Counted from the first letter of the stretch, positions 46,116-57,521 are shown. The stretch is DNA of 64,000 nt from Riptortus pedestris (GCA_019009955.1 CM032233.1:67697501-67761500), one strand, 5' to 3'. The notes: generated by a model from the letters alone, not told the origin. Program-made: numbers and translations.

Positions 46116-46394
46116 CTACATTCTCTTTAACGAATCACTGGTGCTTATCCAGGTACTGCTCCTGTTGGGCCCAAATGGCGTACCATAAAACTTTCTTTTA
46201 CCGTTGAATACCAATTTACATCCTTTAAGCAAGGCATAGCCGTCACTCTTTAATAACCAGATGGAATCAAGGTCTGCCCACAAATACATCCCAATCTGAT
46301 TCTCCACCTTAATGTCTCTAAACATCTTTTTTAATCCATCGTTAAAACTATGAGGGCTCACCTGTTTCCCTTCGAACGTTTTGGAACCATTCAC
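46116..46394 (-). other. Open frame of unknown nature (92 codons)
   Basis: MNGSKTFEGKQVSPHSFNDG..., with IGMYLWADLDSIWLLKSDGY and CKLVFNGKRKFYGTPFGP. The composition is protein-like (Trp, Gly, Lys, Asp well spread) and better than neighbouring frames, but no domain is recognised. The frame is open upstream of the Met for a few codons only. It could be an eroded transposon exon or a host exon. Confidence 0.25.
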
Positions 46395-47402
46395 AAATAT
46401 TATAATGAGCTATTATAAATTTGCAGTTTGGCCTTTCAAGAGAAAATATTGAAGAGAGACCATTTTGCATCGCATAGAAGCACTCTGCCAATATATACCC
46501 TGTCTTATAAATAGTTTATTCCAATATATTGTGAAATTGTATACTTATACTTGTGCAGTTTATGAGAACAAGGACATGACAGAATGAAGTCCCAGACCAT
46601 TCTCAGCTGTACCGTTTCTGACATTATTTCTTCCATTATATAATTTTCCATGTGAGCATCAGGATTTATTTTTGTGACTTTGAGTAGTACAGGTCATAAG
46701 GAGTCTCTCAAGTTCATTGGTTATTTGAAAGCTATGGAAAACCTCAACTTTACGGAGAAGACGATTTCTGTGGTCTAACATTCTGGAAATAGGATGGTTG
46801 TGTTTATTTTACAATATACGCCTAGCCTTCAGTTTCGTTTATGATGTAACACACAATGCAGAAGTTGTCGATTGTTATGAAGACCGATGGAAATTTGAAG
46901 AAATTGTTATGTAGTTCGCATCATGATTAATAATAGATTTCCCCTAATAGAAATATCCTAAACTTCTAGCCTATAGTACAAGAACAGTAAACGCTTACTT
47001 GCTCGCCGCATTCAACTCTCCAAAATCTGCAAAACTAATCATAGGAAAAATTGGCGTGAGAGGTGATTTATCGAAAGAGCAAGTTTGTATTGGAGAGAGT
47101 TAAGTGAATTGTAAAGTTGAGAGTAGTAGAGTTGGGAGAAAAGTTAGAGAGAGGTAGAGTTGATGTAGTGTTTAGGATTGTAGGGGCCGTGAAGGGCTTC
47201 AAGTCCCTGGGACAAATCAGAGAACGTGTCCCAAGGTCTCTGCCTCCCAAGGGGCAGAGCATCTCCTAACCACTTCCCTCTGTCCGGGCCCAGTAAGCCA
47301 CTGTATGCTTCCTTATTCAACCCTACCTTCTGGCTCCTACCTACCACTCCTGGGATTGCCTTCTCCCCTCCCTTGATTTGGAAATGCCAAACGTTTCCAA
47401 AC
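46395..47402. other. No supported gene
   Basis: Contains a TA-element 3' relic at about 46885-46965 (GACCGATGGAAATTTGAAGA, CGCATCATGATTAATAATAG, ATTTCCCCTAATAG). 47190-47350 is GC-richer with shadow frames on both strands. Confidence 0.35.
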
Positions 47403-47495
47403 ACACCCACTTCCTCTCAAAGACCCATATGATATGGGAGACGGCAGTCTGGAAAGGTCAAGACAAAAAGAATATTAATTATTATTTTGAAATGC
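47403..47495 (+). repeat. Diverged direct repeat, left copy
   Basis: CCTCTCAAAGACCCATATGA...GGGAGACGGCAGTCTGG...AAAAAGAATATTAATTATTA aligns with 48043-48130. The SINE at 47572-47790 lies between them. Confidence 0.45.
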
Positions 47496-47571
47496 TCCAT
47501 ATAAAATACCTAATCTTTTTTTTGCTCAGTTGGTTGTAAACTAATTTTGATTTCATGACACTAGGGCGCTC

Positions 47572-47790
47572 CGGCACTTAGGTTATCCAAGTGAGTTAAA
47601 AGGTTGCCTTTAATCTAACATGGTAAACCTAGTGGCGAGTTCGATCCCCACCTGTGCAAAGGAATTTAAATAGTGACGGAATTCATTAAATAAAACCCTT
47701 AGTCCCACCCTGGCTAGAAAAGGGTGGTAACCTGCAGATAACCAGTCCCAATTTGCCTTAGTTACAAAAACTGGACGTTAATAAATAATT
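47572..47790 (+). mobile_element. tRNA-derived SINE, copy 3
   Basis: A head with GGCACTTAGGTTATCCAAGT (A-box-like) and GGCGAGTTCGATCCCCACC (B box), body CCCACCCTGGCTAGAAAAGG and GGTAACC...CCCAATTTGCC, then an A-rich tail AATAAATAATTTAATTTAAA. Matches copies at 11766 and 36768. Confidence 0.75.
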
Positions 47791-48042
47791 TAATTTAAAA
47801 TATTCTTTTAAGGAAAGTAAAAGAAAATTAATAAAGATAAAAGTAAAAACTAAATAAGTAAGAAAACAATACTATAAAAACTAGTAATAGAAATAAGAAT
47901 AATAAAAATAAAAAACCTTTTATACATATACATTGATCTTCTCTTACCATCGATATAATCTAAGCTCTACAACACAATTAATTAACATTCTGAGGTTTCC
48001 ACGCCGAAGGAGTGTTCACTATTTCTTCATTAGAAAATTGCA

Positions 48043-48130
48043 AACAACACCCAAACCCTCTCAAGGGCTCATATCGCAGGGAAGACGGAAGTTTGGGCCA
48101 GGGCAAAAAGTATTCAATAACTATTTTAAA
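48043..48130 (+). repeat. Diverged direct repeat, right copy
   Basis: CCCTCTCAAGGGCTCATATC...GGAAGACGGAAGTTTGGGCC...AAAAAGTATTCAATAACTAT; see 47403-47495. Confidence 0.45.
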
Positions 48131-48161
48131 CTATACAGTTTAAAATACGAAATATTTTTTT

Positions 48162-48261
48162 AGCAGATTTCCTTAAGGGAAATCAACTATTGAGGTCGTA
48201 CTCATGATACAATTTCTGAAAAATGTCCTCAAATGTCCATCGATCCTACCTAGTAGATGAC

Positions 48262-48313
<52 letters not shown>

Positions 48314-48600
48314 GTGTGTGTAATTGGCTGTTACCGCTCTAGCGGTCGCAATTCTTATTTAATTGTAACCAAACTCGATGTATAAGCATTTCATACAAAA
48401 GTAAAAGTCGAGGTCGTTAATAGCTGAAATCGAACCAGTGGGAGGGGGGTGTAGAGGGGAGGAACTTCGAAGATTCGAAATATCTTCCTATTATTAAAAG
48501 TAATATTTACTATAAAAATTGTTATACACATTTATTCCCTATCTTTAGTATTACCGGAGATATTGTTTTAGTTTTCAGCCTTCAGTAAACCCCCACTCCG
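48162..48600 (-). mobile_element. TA element, 3' two-thirds, inverted
   Basis: TAGCAGATTTCCTTAAGGGA, CAACTATTGAGGTCGTACTC, TCGATCCTACC, (TA)n 48266-48307, then GCTGTTACCGCTCTAGCGGT, CCAGTGGGAGGGGGG and TATTACCGGAGATATTG. It then passes into the older interior (TTTTCAGCCTTCAGTAAACC). Confidence 0.65.
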
Positions 48601-49035
48601 ACTCATGCCATATGAACAATAAGCTGTTAAATTTTAAACAATTTTATTCTAGGCTTAAATACAAAATATTGTTTTCATTTAACGTTTACTGTGTGAGATA
48701 CATGCAAATTCATCTGTTCTAAGCCATACTCGAAATATAACTGTTTCATTACACACTAAAAATCGTATAGCTTAAATCGGGGATGGAATAGGGGGAGGGA
48801 TTAGAGGGAGAATTTGGAAAATACATAATATTGCCGTTATAATGAGTCGAATCGCAAAATTTTAGAGAACCAATTTTGTTAAGCCATTGATGTTCTACAA
48901 TTGTTGTTATATGCATTTCTTCGTAACTCACGTTTTAAGCGAGTTATTTGCACTTTCTTGTTTTCAGCTTTTATTAACAGAAATCCTAAACTAAGTACAA
49001 AGTGTCAGTCACACAAGTAAACTAACCAGATTTCC
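48601..49035 (-). mobile_element. TA-related repeat module, uninterrupted sister of 28480-28960
   Basis: CCATACTCGAAATATAACTG...GGGATGGAATAGGGGGAGGG...GTAACTCACGTTTTAAGCGA and GTTATTTGCACTTTCTTGTT match the locus split by the MITE at 28681-28894. It ends near ACTAACCAGATTTCCC (49013-49030), a family 5'-end relic in the opposite sense. Confidence 0.55.
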
Positions 49036-49181
49036 CATTTGCTGGAAAAAATCTATTCTAGAATTTTCCTATACAAGCAGGACATTAAATTTAATCTGAA
49101 ATTCACATGTTTATTTGCCAATGTGCTCTAAGTAAAATTACAACAATAGGAATGGGGGTTTATTGAAGACAAAACTAAAAA

Positions 49182-49772
49182 AGTCCGTCACGCAGGGGCT
49201 GCGTAAACTAAGCAGATTTCCCACGTGAAGTAATACAATAGAGAAATCTCCATACAAGAGCCCAACACTTACGGCAAAGGGCCGAACTAGGTTTTGGCGG
49301 GAAACTCAAAAATCCGTTACCGGCCCAAATTTAATAAAAATGCAAATATCTCGGTTAATATTCAAGATAGGGAATAAATGTACAGAACAATATTTATAGT
49401 AAATTTAATTTGTAATAAGATTAATTCTATACAATTTTTCGATCCGACGCATAATAACGGAGATATTTTGAATTTTCCGAAAATCCCCCCTCTAAACCCC
49501 CCCTCCCACTAGACCGATTTCAGCCATTAACGAACTTGATCTTCCTTTTTACATAAAACGATTAAATTCCGAGTTTGGTAACGATCAAACAAAAATTGCG
49601 ACCGCTAGAGCGTTAACAGACAAATATATATACATATATATATATAAAATTTTGAACGGACCTCATTTTCGTCATCTCCTGGGTAGGATCGATGGACATT
49701 TGAAGAAATTTTTCGAAACTCGCGTCATGAGTACGACCTCAATAGCTGATTTCCCTTAAGGGAAATCTGCTA
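49182..49772 (+). mobile_element. TA element, short form, best-preserved copy
   Basis: 5' end AGTCCGTCACG with hairpin CGCAG-GGG-CTGCG (49191-49203), then AGCAGATTTCCC (49211-49222). Interior AAATATCTCGGTTAATATTC, CCCCCCTCTAAACCCCCCCT, GCTAGAGCGTTAACAGAC. A short interrupted (TA)n (49625-49646), then GAACGGACCTCATTTTCGTC and GGTAGGATCGATGGACATTT. The 3' end is the 20-nt palindrome GATTTCCCTTAAGGGAAATC (49748-49767) plus TGCTA. GGGAAATCTGCT (49760-49771) is the exact inverse of AGCAGATTTCCC near the 5' end. Non-coding. Architecture resembles Helentron-derived non-autonomous elements. Confidence 0.85.
49748..49772 (+). other. Terminal palindrome of the TA element
   Basis: A 20-nt perfect palindrome followed by TGCTA(A). 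It is conserved with few changes at the ends of copies at 7230, 15386, 41745, 48165, 57525, 62505 and 63830, so it is an evolved terminus rather than chance. Confidence 0.8.
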
Positions 49773-49915
49773 AAATATCTCGGTTAATATTCGAGATGGA
49801 GAAAAAAAGGTACAGGACGACGTCTATAGAACTTGCAACATGATTGCTTTTATACAATTATTCGACCCTACTCATAATAACGAAGTTATTTCGAAATTTA
49901 AATCCCCTCCTAACA
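49773..49915 (+). repeat. TA element interior fragment
   Basis: AAATATCTCGGTTAATATTC, ATACAATTATTCGACC, ATAACGAAGTTATTTCGAAA directly adjoining the complete copy, as if two copies are in tandem. Confidence 0.5.
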
Positions 49916-50261
49916 TAAATTAAGAGAGTTAAGTGTAAAGGGGATCAGTTAAATTTGATTAACCTGCCTAAAATGAGTTCTCGCCTCTTATATAAGCTTA
50001 TACAAGAAGCGACTTTTTATTTATTGTGAAGTGTTTGAACTGCAGTCAAGTGGATGGATCTACCGAAACGATGCAGCCCCTGAAGAGGTTCCAAAAAGAG
50101 TAAGGAGCATGTAAGGCATAATAAAGGAATTCATATGGAAATAACTTTTGGTCTTTATTTGGAGGATATATTAAAAAAAAAATGTAAGTATTACAATGAG
50201 TCCAGATTGTAAAATACCTTAGTGTTGCACCAAGTTTTCAATGGAAGCACCCACCCCTCCC
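49916..50261. other. No gene seen
   Basis: Unrecognised insert between TA-element pieces. Confidence 0.3.
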
Positions 50262-50386
50262 CCACCCTCTAGGCAGATTTCAGCTATTAACAAACTTCAT
50301 CATAAAGTTTTACATAAAACGAGTAAAATCGAGCTTGTAACGAATAAATAAAAGTTGTCACCCCTAAAGCGCTAACATATATGTAT

Positions 50387-50446
<60 letters not shown>
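50262..50446 (+). mobile_element. TA element, middle part up to the (TA)n (left of the LTR chimera)
   Basis: CCCTCTAGGCAGATTTCAGC, TACATAAAACGAGTAAAATC, CCTAAAGCGCTAACATATA, then (TA)n to 50446. The right half resumes at 51098. Confidence 0.6.
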
Positions 50447-50451
<5 letters not shown>

Positions 50452-51097
50452 CGAATTCAACTATTCGAGGCGTAATTGGGGAGTGCGGAGGGGTTCAAAG
50501 AAGTGCCGCTAATTGGTGGAAGCCACTACTCCCTTCCAGTCCTTCTTGGAAGAGCCTCGGTCTCATCCCACTCCTCACAATACTCTTGGTTAATTATTAC
50601 TACTCACAGAATTACACTGATAGTGTCACTGTTCTTCAGGTTACACAGTCCAATAATTCACTCACGGTCACTGTCCTTTACTTCGCGGCACTGCACTGTC
50701 TTAAACACGGCACTAAACTGTTGCTTACAGACACGGCACAACACTTATCTTCACGGCACAACATTTTACCGCACTGCACTAAGTCGCACTGTAGCGCTGA
50801 ACATCCCTCGAAGACCGCCGAGCGTCAACTGAACTCAGGTACTGGCAGGGTCTCTTATAAATGCCTGTAGAAGGGGCTACCCAAGGAAAGGTCCAGAAGT
50901 TCCAGGAAGGTAGGCACGGCGGGCCCTAATTAGATTCTGCCGGCTCCACTAGGTTGAGCTGTACAGGCTTAAATAGAGAAGCAGGATGAGACCGAGGCTC
51001 ATCCAAGAAGGGCTGGAAGGGACTAGTGCCTTCCACCAATTAGCGGCACTTCTTTGAACTCCTCCGCACTCCGCCTTGAATAGTTGAATTCGCAACA
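50447..51097 (-). mobile_element. LTR-derived fold-back chimera inserted in a (TA)n tract
   Basis: Both ends read TGTTGCGAATTCAACTATTC inward, so ~125-bp inverted arms (50447-50576 and 50978-51097) flank a core. The core (about 50585-50890, minus strand) is the body of the LTR family at 29588-30186: CACGGCAC repeats, CACTCACGGTCACTG, TTGGTTAATTATT and a TATA-like TTTATAAG. The right arm continues into this body as the normal 5' end of a minus-strand LTR. The left arm is an extra 5' end in the opposite orientation where the LTR 3' end should be. Frames here are not genes. Confidence 0.7.
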
Positions 51098-51115
51098 CTA
51101 TATATATATATATAT

Positions 51116-51159
<44 letters not shown>

Positions 51160-51296
51160 CATACATACATAGTTTTGAACGGACCTCATTTTCGTCATCA
51201 CCTGTTTAGGGTCAATAGACATTTGAAGAAATATTTCGAAAATCCCTTTAGTAGTAGGAACTCAACAGTTGATGTCCCTTACGGGACATCTGTTAC
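51098..51296 (+). mobile_element. TA element 3' part (right of the LTR chimera)
   Basis: (TA)n, CGCG(CA)n to 51158, TTTTGAACGGACCTCATTTT, GACATTTGAAGAAATATTTC, and a decayed terminal palindrome GTCCCTTACGGGACATCTG. With 50262-50446 it forms one TA element split inside its microsatellite. Confidence 0.6.
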
Positions 51297-51839
51297 GAAA
51301 GTATTTGGTGTTTGAAATACGAAGAGACAAATTACTTTTATCTCAAGCAGTTGCGCTGTGCAACTAAATCTTGAAAACATTAATTTATTTTTCAGCTGAA
51401 ATCTGTTAAGAAAATCATCGATAGACTTCCAAAAAACACCAATTGCTATTTCGATTATTTTTTACTTGGGAGAAAAGTTTTCTCTTAATTAAAAAAATAG
51501 TAATTAAAATATAAATAAATTGTTTGTATTTTATATTTAAAGAAAGTGTAATAAAAATACATTCATTGTCTGTAATTTGTCTTTCAAAAAGAATATTGCA
51601 TTAGAAACAATGCTATTCATTTTGTATTTTAAAATATTTTATTTGAAATAATGCCTAGCTCTGGTCTGGACGACCAACAGTAGAATCAACTCCCAACTTA
51701 TTGACAGTTCTGGATTGTTGGCATAACAATACTGTTAAAACTATTATCAATAGTTTCAAACTTTCTAATATACATATTGGGGATACGAGTAGATTTGAAC
51801 CCTCCATCATGAAGTCAAAATATTATGTTTTGACAGAGA
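51297..51839. other. No gene seen
   Basis: Unrecognised AT-rich DNA. Confidence 0.3.
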
Positions 51840-52028
51840 AAGTAATCTTCGAAACAAATATTTTTATTCTTAACATATCCACATCAACGACAGGTACACA
51901 GGCATAAACCCTAAACACTGGGACAGGGAAATGTAAAAATGTTGTGCAATGTAAAGCCTTGCCAAAAAAAATACCATAATCATTCAGCCTCAAATGAATT
52001 TCTGGGCGAAGCCGCGTATCTTAGCTAG
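51840..52028 (+). mobile_element. Helitron-type element, 3' end, copy 2
   Basis: CCTAAACACTGGGACAGG, TGTGCAATGTAAAGCC, ATTCAGCCTCAAATGAATTT, GGGCGAAGCCGCGTATCTTA, GCTAG|T match the 3' 190 bp of 19749-20585. The hairpin has lost base pairs. The terminal CTAG is at 52025-52028. Confidence 0.7.
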
Positions 52029-53473
52029 TCTTTCTTATAGTTATTAGTCTGGTAGATCGTAGAAATCTTATGCATTGAATTTGAGTATTTTTTACAACGT
52101 ATGTATTTTTTCCGTTTGTAATTTATTACAATGTAAGAAAATTAGTTGACTTAATATTAGTAACGTTTTTATAGAAAACCAAGAATATTTGACGTATCAC
52201 ATGTTCTTTAACATTTAATGAAAATAAGTATATTTCTTTACTTTATTTATTTTAGTGTTTTTACGTAGAATAAAAATTATGGGAAAACAAAGGTAAGAAT
52301 GCCAAGATGATATAATCTGTGCATCATTTCTCTGCTTGGAAATACATTAAGAAATCTACTCAATTTAGTCAAACACAAGGTACCCAATTTTTCAAATATT
52401 ATTAGTTTTATAATACATTCTTGCAAACCTCACTTTGTGACGGCGGTAGAGGTTTGACGGCTGGAGTTGGTAATGGAGTGATGTAGTTTGTAAAACCACC
52501 TTTGTTGAAGTTGTTGTAGGTGTTGTTGTAGGGCAGTGATATATATCGGAGGTTTCTGAATGGAAGTTAGTTTGGATACGAAACTCAATTAAAGGGCTAG
52601 CTAGCCAGGGCCCAGGCAGACAAACCAGGGGCATTCGCTAAACCCTCCCCACTCACTTACATCTAACGACCATCTCTCAACTAACATAACCCTATTTTTA
52701 CTCATATATTTGTTATTCTAACACTAGAAGAGGGTATACTGTCGAGTGGACGGAAATATCTAAAACGTCTTTCACCATGTACTGCGTAAAATTTACAGAT
52801 TCCCCCACGGACCATAATCTATTTATTATTTATTTCTCCAGCAGTAAGAAGCCTATGTAAACAGGAATTAAAGCTTTAGTTGTTGTTCGTTATTTTAGCT
52901 AACTGAAATATTTTTATTTTTGCAAAATCACGTTCGATAATTTTGTGAGAGAGACAATATAATGGATTCCTTGTTACGTGTCTTTTGATTTGAATTAAAA
53001 TGGATTTAGCGGGCCTGTAGCTTGAAATTGTCGCCGGTTCTGTGATATACTAATCCTCGAACTCCCCTCTTCCCGCTGCTCTGACGTCTCGAGTCCACCT
53101 CATCCCTATTCGGAACCCAAGACGAGAAAGGTCGGGTAACTTAGTAGTTATTCATGCCTGTTCGTTTCATTGAGCCTTTTCTCCTTTTTTTTCTTTTTTT
53201 GCTGTGACCTGTCCTCCTAACGATACAGGCGGGAATTGCCTATTATGGGAGAATTGCGAGAATATCCAAATTCCCCTCTGAATCTCTCCTTTCACCATCT
53301 TCCTTTATATCACCCTCATTTGCCGTTTTTCATCAACTCATCCTCAGCAAAGGCCACTTGCCATGTTAACGTTTTTCAAAAATATTTTCTCGTTTGTTAT
53401 ATTTCATTCAAAATAATAAGCCCTTGATAAGATACGCGATGATATCTTCACACTTCCGCTCACTACTGTACGT
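52029..53473. other. No gene; TA 5'-end relic at ~52780-52890
   Basis: ACTGCGTAAAATTTACAGAT and AGTAAGAAGCCTATGTAAAC match the diverged TA copy at 42296-42440. The minus-strand frame 52392-52634 is Thr/Pro-rich without a domain. Confidence 0.4.
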
Positions 53474-54076
53474 TGTTACGTTTATTACCAAAATAATAAA
53501 CGTTGTTTATTGGAGTTCTTTTGGATTGCAAAATTAAACACACAAAAGCTTCAGAGTTTTTATTACTGTACAATTTATTTATCAATGCACTACATACTTG
53601 GTTAATTATTCTTAACTACTACTCACCGTATGCACTGATAGCTTCACTGTTATTGTTATTACACAGTCCAATAACTCACTCACGATCACTGAAGTTCATA
53701 AAGACACGGCACTGCACTGATCTTCGCAAAGATAACGGCACTGCACAGTATTTTACTTAACACGGCACTATACTGTTCTTTTCATAAACACGGCACAAGA
53801 CTGTTCTTCAAATAAAACCCTTTACCAGACTGCAACTATAACGCACTGATGATCACTTGAAGACAGCTGAGAACAAACTAAACTAACTCGGGGCGGGCTG
53901 GGTTCTTTTATAGCTTGTCGAAAAACATCAAATCGTATTTGTCTGGACTCTTCTAGATCCGGACGGGTATTGCCGAGCACGTGCTTGACCATCTGTCGGC
54001 TTCTTTGATCTACTTCGTACTTCTTCAATATGTGACTAACTCTGTTTAATTTTTCATGTACGTAGTTTTAGCAACA
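53474..54076 (-). mobile_element. LTR (603 bp) of the same family as 29588-30186, inverted
   Basis: Minus strand TGTTGCTAAAACTACGTACA ... GGTAATAAACGTAACA. The TATA box is at about 53905-53914, CAGCTGTCTTCAAGTGATCA follows, then the AGTGCCGTG direct repeats (53700-53805) and the 3' part TTGCAATCCAAAA...AACAACGTTTATT. The flanks TACGT and ATAT do not match, so the target duplication is eroded or the copy is rearranged. No internal retrotransposon sequence adjoins. Confidence 0.75.
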
Positions 54077-54837
54077 ATATATATATATATAATTCAACAG
54101 CCCTGATTTCAGTTACGAAGGATTGGTGAACTTGTGATAAATATCTTCATTAATACAACCTAAATAGGTAAGAAAAAATTGTTAAAAATGATCACTAAAA
54201 CGATACTGTATTCAACGCGTGTATAATGTTCTGTAAAAAAAGGAGAGGCATGAATCCTCTCTTCATGAATTTATCAGGCATAAAAAGTGGTGAAGACGGA
54301 GCCAACAGGTGCCCTTTCTCCCTTGCCTTCCGCACCTGACAATCCATCAATACAAACGACCACCAACCTGTAGAAGGTTTTGGCAGTTACAGTATCGAAT
54401 TAACGATTGTTACTACACAGATGCACGTCAATTTGTCATTGATAGATTTAAATATACTCATCTTTCTGGCCATCAGGCAATTTGTATGAAATTCATGTCA
54501 GTGTTGAAAATATGATGGCTGGCATGGAGCGGGGAAAATTGATGGCTAATGTGATCTTTCAAAATTAAATCAGCCTTCAAATTTGACTGATATCTAAAAT
54601 GCTCTGTGTTAGGCCAGGTGAGATGTTACTTCTTTGTTTTTAATGATTCTAACACAATTATCAATTAATTGTTCGAATGACCTGTTAGTGTTATTGTTGA
54701 ACAATGCTTTTGATTATATGTATGTTGTCAGCTCATTTTTTATAGAGGCAAGGCTATTTTTAATTGGCGTAATAGGATTTAATTATTATTATTTTTACTA
54801 AAATATTACGTAATATTAAAGATTCAATTAAACTCAA
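54077..54837. other. No supported gene
   Basis: The plus-strand frame 54309-54515 has no recognisable family. The rest is AT-rich. Confidence 0.3.
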
Positions 54838-54841
54838 TTAA
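54838..54841. repeat. TTAA target duplication (left), piggyBac sister element
   Basis: Partner at 55868-55871. Confidence 0.8.
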
Positions 54842-55867
54842 CCCTAGAATGGTAGTGAACGTCAAAATTACGTATGATCTGGTTTGAACTGTTATCAAAG
54901 GGCCGTAAACGACCCCACCACCCCCCTCCCTCAGCTATGAGCCCTCCAAACAGTTCGGCCTTCACCTCCGCCAAATGCAGCTAAGTGAACCTTCCCACTC
55001 GTCCAATACTATTTTTTGAAATAAAAACGACACGTAATTTTTACGTATCAATACTATTAACCGCAACTTTTTGGCACGTAAAATTTACGTATCGCTACTA
55101 ATAACCGGTTTTTATGCTATAACTTAGCTAATATTATTCTCAATTTATTTTCTTCCAATTTATTTTTATATTCTAATTTATTTTCTTTTAATGTTTTTAA
55201 CTTTTATTTTTTAATATAAAAAAGACAAAGATGTATAGAGAGAATATAAATAATAATAATAATAATCTGTTTATAGTCTCTGAAAAATGGAGAAAAAATA
55301 TTCAACGGACGAAGAAATTTGTTGAAAGAACTCTCCGATGGGTCAGATGGGGAAAATGACAATTATGAAATAGATGGATATGGATACGACAGCGATGATG
55401 ATCCGGAGTATTCTCCAAGTGATGAGGAGGTTGAGCCTTCAGAAATGATTGCGACATAGAGTGGGCTAGATAGCGATGAGAGTCAGCAAATTTTATAAAA
55501 CATCAAGGCAATCGTAGAAAGAGAAGAAATACAGAGGCAAAAAAAACCTAAAACCTTTCAACCACACAATATTGACAGATCAGTTACAATAAATGTAGAA
55601 GGTGGGGTAGTCCTTGGTAAGAATGGATATGAATGGAGCACACAACCTCCGGAACGTGTTTCGAACAAAGCGCCTGAAAGGAATGCCGTGCACATTATTA
55701 GATATTAACGTTGATATAAGTTAAAGAAAAGTGTATCTTTTAATAAAATAAAAAAATAGTCCCAAACATTAACAAATTTTGAATAATTTCACCAATTATC
55801 AGTTGCACACGTAAAATTTACGTATCAATACCATTAAGCGGGAAATAATATCACTACCGTTCTAGGG
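54842..55867 (+). mobile_element. Non-autonomous piggyBac-like element (1,026 bp), sister of the outer element at 33599-36266
   Basis: TIRs CCCTAGAATGGTAGTG and (reverse complement) CCCTAGAACGGTAGTG with TTAA on both sides. It is co-linear with the outer element in reverse orientation, including the GCAACTTTTTGGCACGTAAA subterminal region with palindromic ACGTAAAATTTACGT words. At about 55190-55205 it shows the uninterrupted ...AATGTTTTTAACTTTTATTT, which in the other copy is split by the inner piggyBac. Confidence 0.9.
55287..55708 (+). pseudogene. piggyBac-like transposase N-terminal remnant
   Basis: An ATG at 55287 (MEKKYS...) runs out of frame. The family frame gives FNGRRNLLKELSDGSDGEND, then GYDSDDDPEYSPSDEEVEP. 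After in-frame stops comes AIVEREEIQRQKKPKTFQPH, then GKNGYEWSTQPPERVSNKAP, ending RNAVHIIRY-stop at about 55708. An acidic N-terminus followed by G-x-x-W-S-x-x-P-P is the piggyBac transposase start. The catalytic core and C-terminal Cys domain are absent, so the element depends on an enzyme encoded elsewhere. Confidence 0.7.
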
Positions 55868-55871
55868 TTAA
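55868..55871. repeat. TTAA target duplication (right), piggyBac sister element
   Basis: Directly after ...CCGTTCTAGGG. Confidence 0.8.
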
Positions 55872-57521
55872 ATAGAATAATTTAACAGCCTGTCATTGGA
55901 CCTGTAAAATAGGGGTCTGAATTGCTGTACTTTTACAAGAATATAATTTGTCAAATTTGACTTTGAAAACGAAAACAATAAATTGTAAAAGTGTTTTTCC
56001 TTTTTCATTAACTAAGTTAACTTTATAATGCTAATTAAGTAAATTATTCTATTTATTTGAAGTCAAATTCAACACTATATTTCATATTGATTTAACAACG
56101 TCTTTACTTACATAAATGTCATTAAACACTGAAACTTATCTGACAGATATTTGGTAGTAAACAGTAAACATATTATTAAGGTTAGTCCTAAATATAAATC
56201 AGGATTATTCGGAATTCATTGATTGCCTTATACACTGGAAACCGGACATGATATTCATGGTCATAATATTTTTATATTTGAAATGAAATAAAATGTATTT
56301 ATTTCCATAATGAAATGTTCAAAAATATAAGAGGAACCGAGAAATATTTTCTATTTTCATCACAATATTACTAGTATTATGTCATATTGCTAGTATAATT
56401 TCTTTAAATATTATTAATTAGCAAACTTATATAATAGATTTGTTTTAAACTTGTCACAAAGTAAATGACTACATTTTATAAAATATATAAATTAAATAAT
56501 TATATATAATAAATTAGTTTTGGAAACAATCTTAATAACTCCCTAAATATATGCATTTTTTCAATTGATTGGCACGCTTTGTTATTTGTTGTCTTAGATT
56601 TATTAAAGGGCTTTATAAACGATAGGAGGCTTACCTCCACTTTTAACAGACGCATACACACCTGGTCATAAGTTACTTTGTGACTGATTTTTGATCATTA
56701 CTCTTAGATAATACGTTTTGAATAACGAATTTGGTAACGATCAATCAAAATTACAGTTGCTAGACCATGAAGAAATATATATAAACGCATCTTATTTTTA
56801 TTATATACTAGGTAAAACCGACGGTCATTTTTTGAAGTTCACAACATGTGTACTACCTGGTATCACTTAACGGAATTTTGCTAAAAGGGAGGGTTGATAA
56901 AACCTCATTTTCACCTCTTGAATTAAGAACGATGACAAATTGACTAGTGACCTCATGGGAATGAAGGTCATGAAAGTGACTACTGCACCCCTCCCCTAAC
57001 CTCCCGAGGTCATAACTCGAATATAGTTAAAATATTAAACACTCTAATATTAATAATTTGATTTACTTTTTGTGAAAAAATAACGAAAATTATTTCCATG
57101 GTATTTGGGTTATTTAGAAGTTGTATAAATTAAATATTTGGTATATTTTATTAATTCATCAATACTTAGTAGATAAAATACATTAGACATATATTCATTT
57201 TGTATGCCCATTACCAATTCCAAAGTTTGGTTTAACACATTTAATTCAACCTGTCACTATTTATAATATGTTATAATTAGGCTCATGAATTTATTATCAA
57301 GGTTCATACGATTGCATTGACTGCTGTGTGTATTCAGTTTATTAACCCTATTAGCTCGTTATTGACACGTCTAGGGCTGAGTGCAAGGAGGCATAATTAA
57401 CCCTTTTATTGCTTTCAACACCCGTCCCTGCGGCGGAGAGAGCCCCGTCAGAGTCTGTTTCCTTCAGTTTATGTAGAATTCATTATTATTGAAGGAGTCA
57501 ATATTAAGTCACGGTATGTTT
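55872..57521. other. No gene; TA 3' relic at ~56745-56890
   Basis: ACAGTTGCTAGACC, TAGGTAAAACCGACGGTCAT, ACATGTGTACTACCTGGTAT are diverged TA-element 3' sequence. 57355-57480 is a GC-richer patch without a recognised feature. Confidence 0.4.

Noticed and set aside
50476..50870. Overlapping 94- and 118-codon plus-strand frames as genes
   Set aside because: They lie in the LTR chimera, whose sequence is shared with non-coding LTRs at 29588 and 53474.
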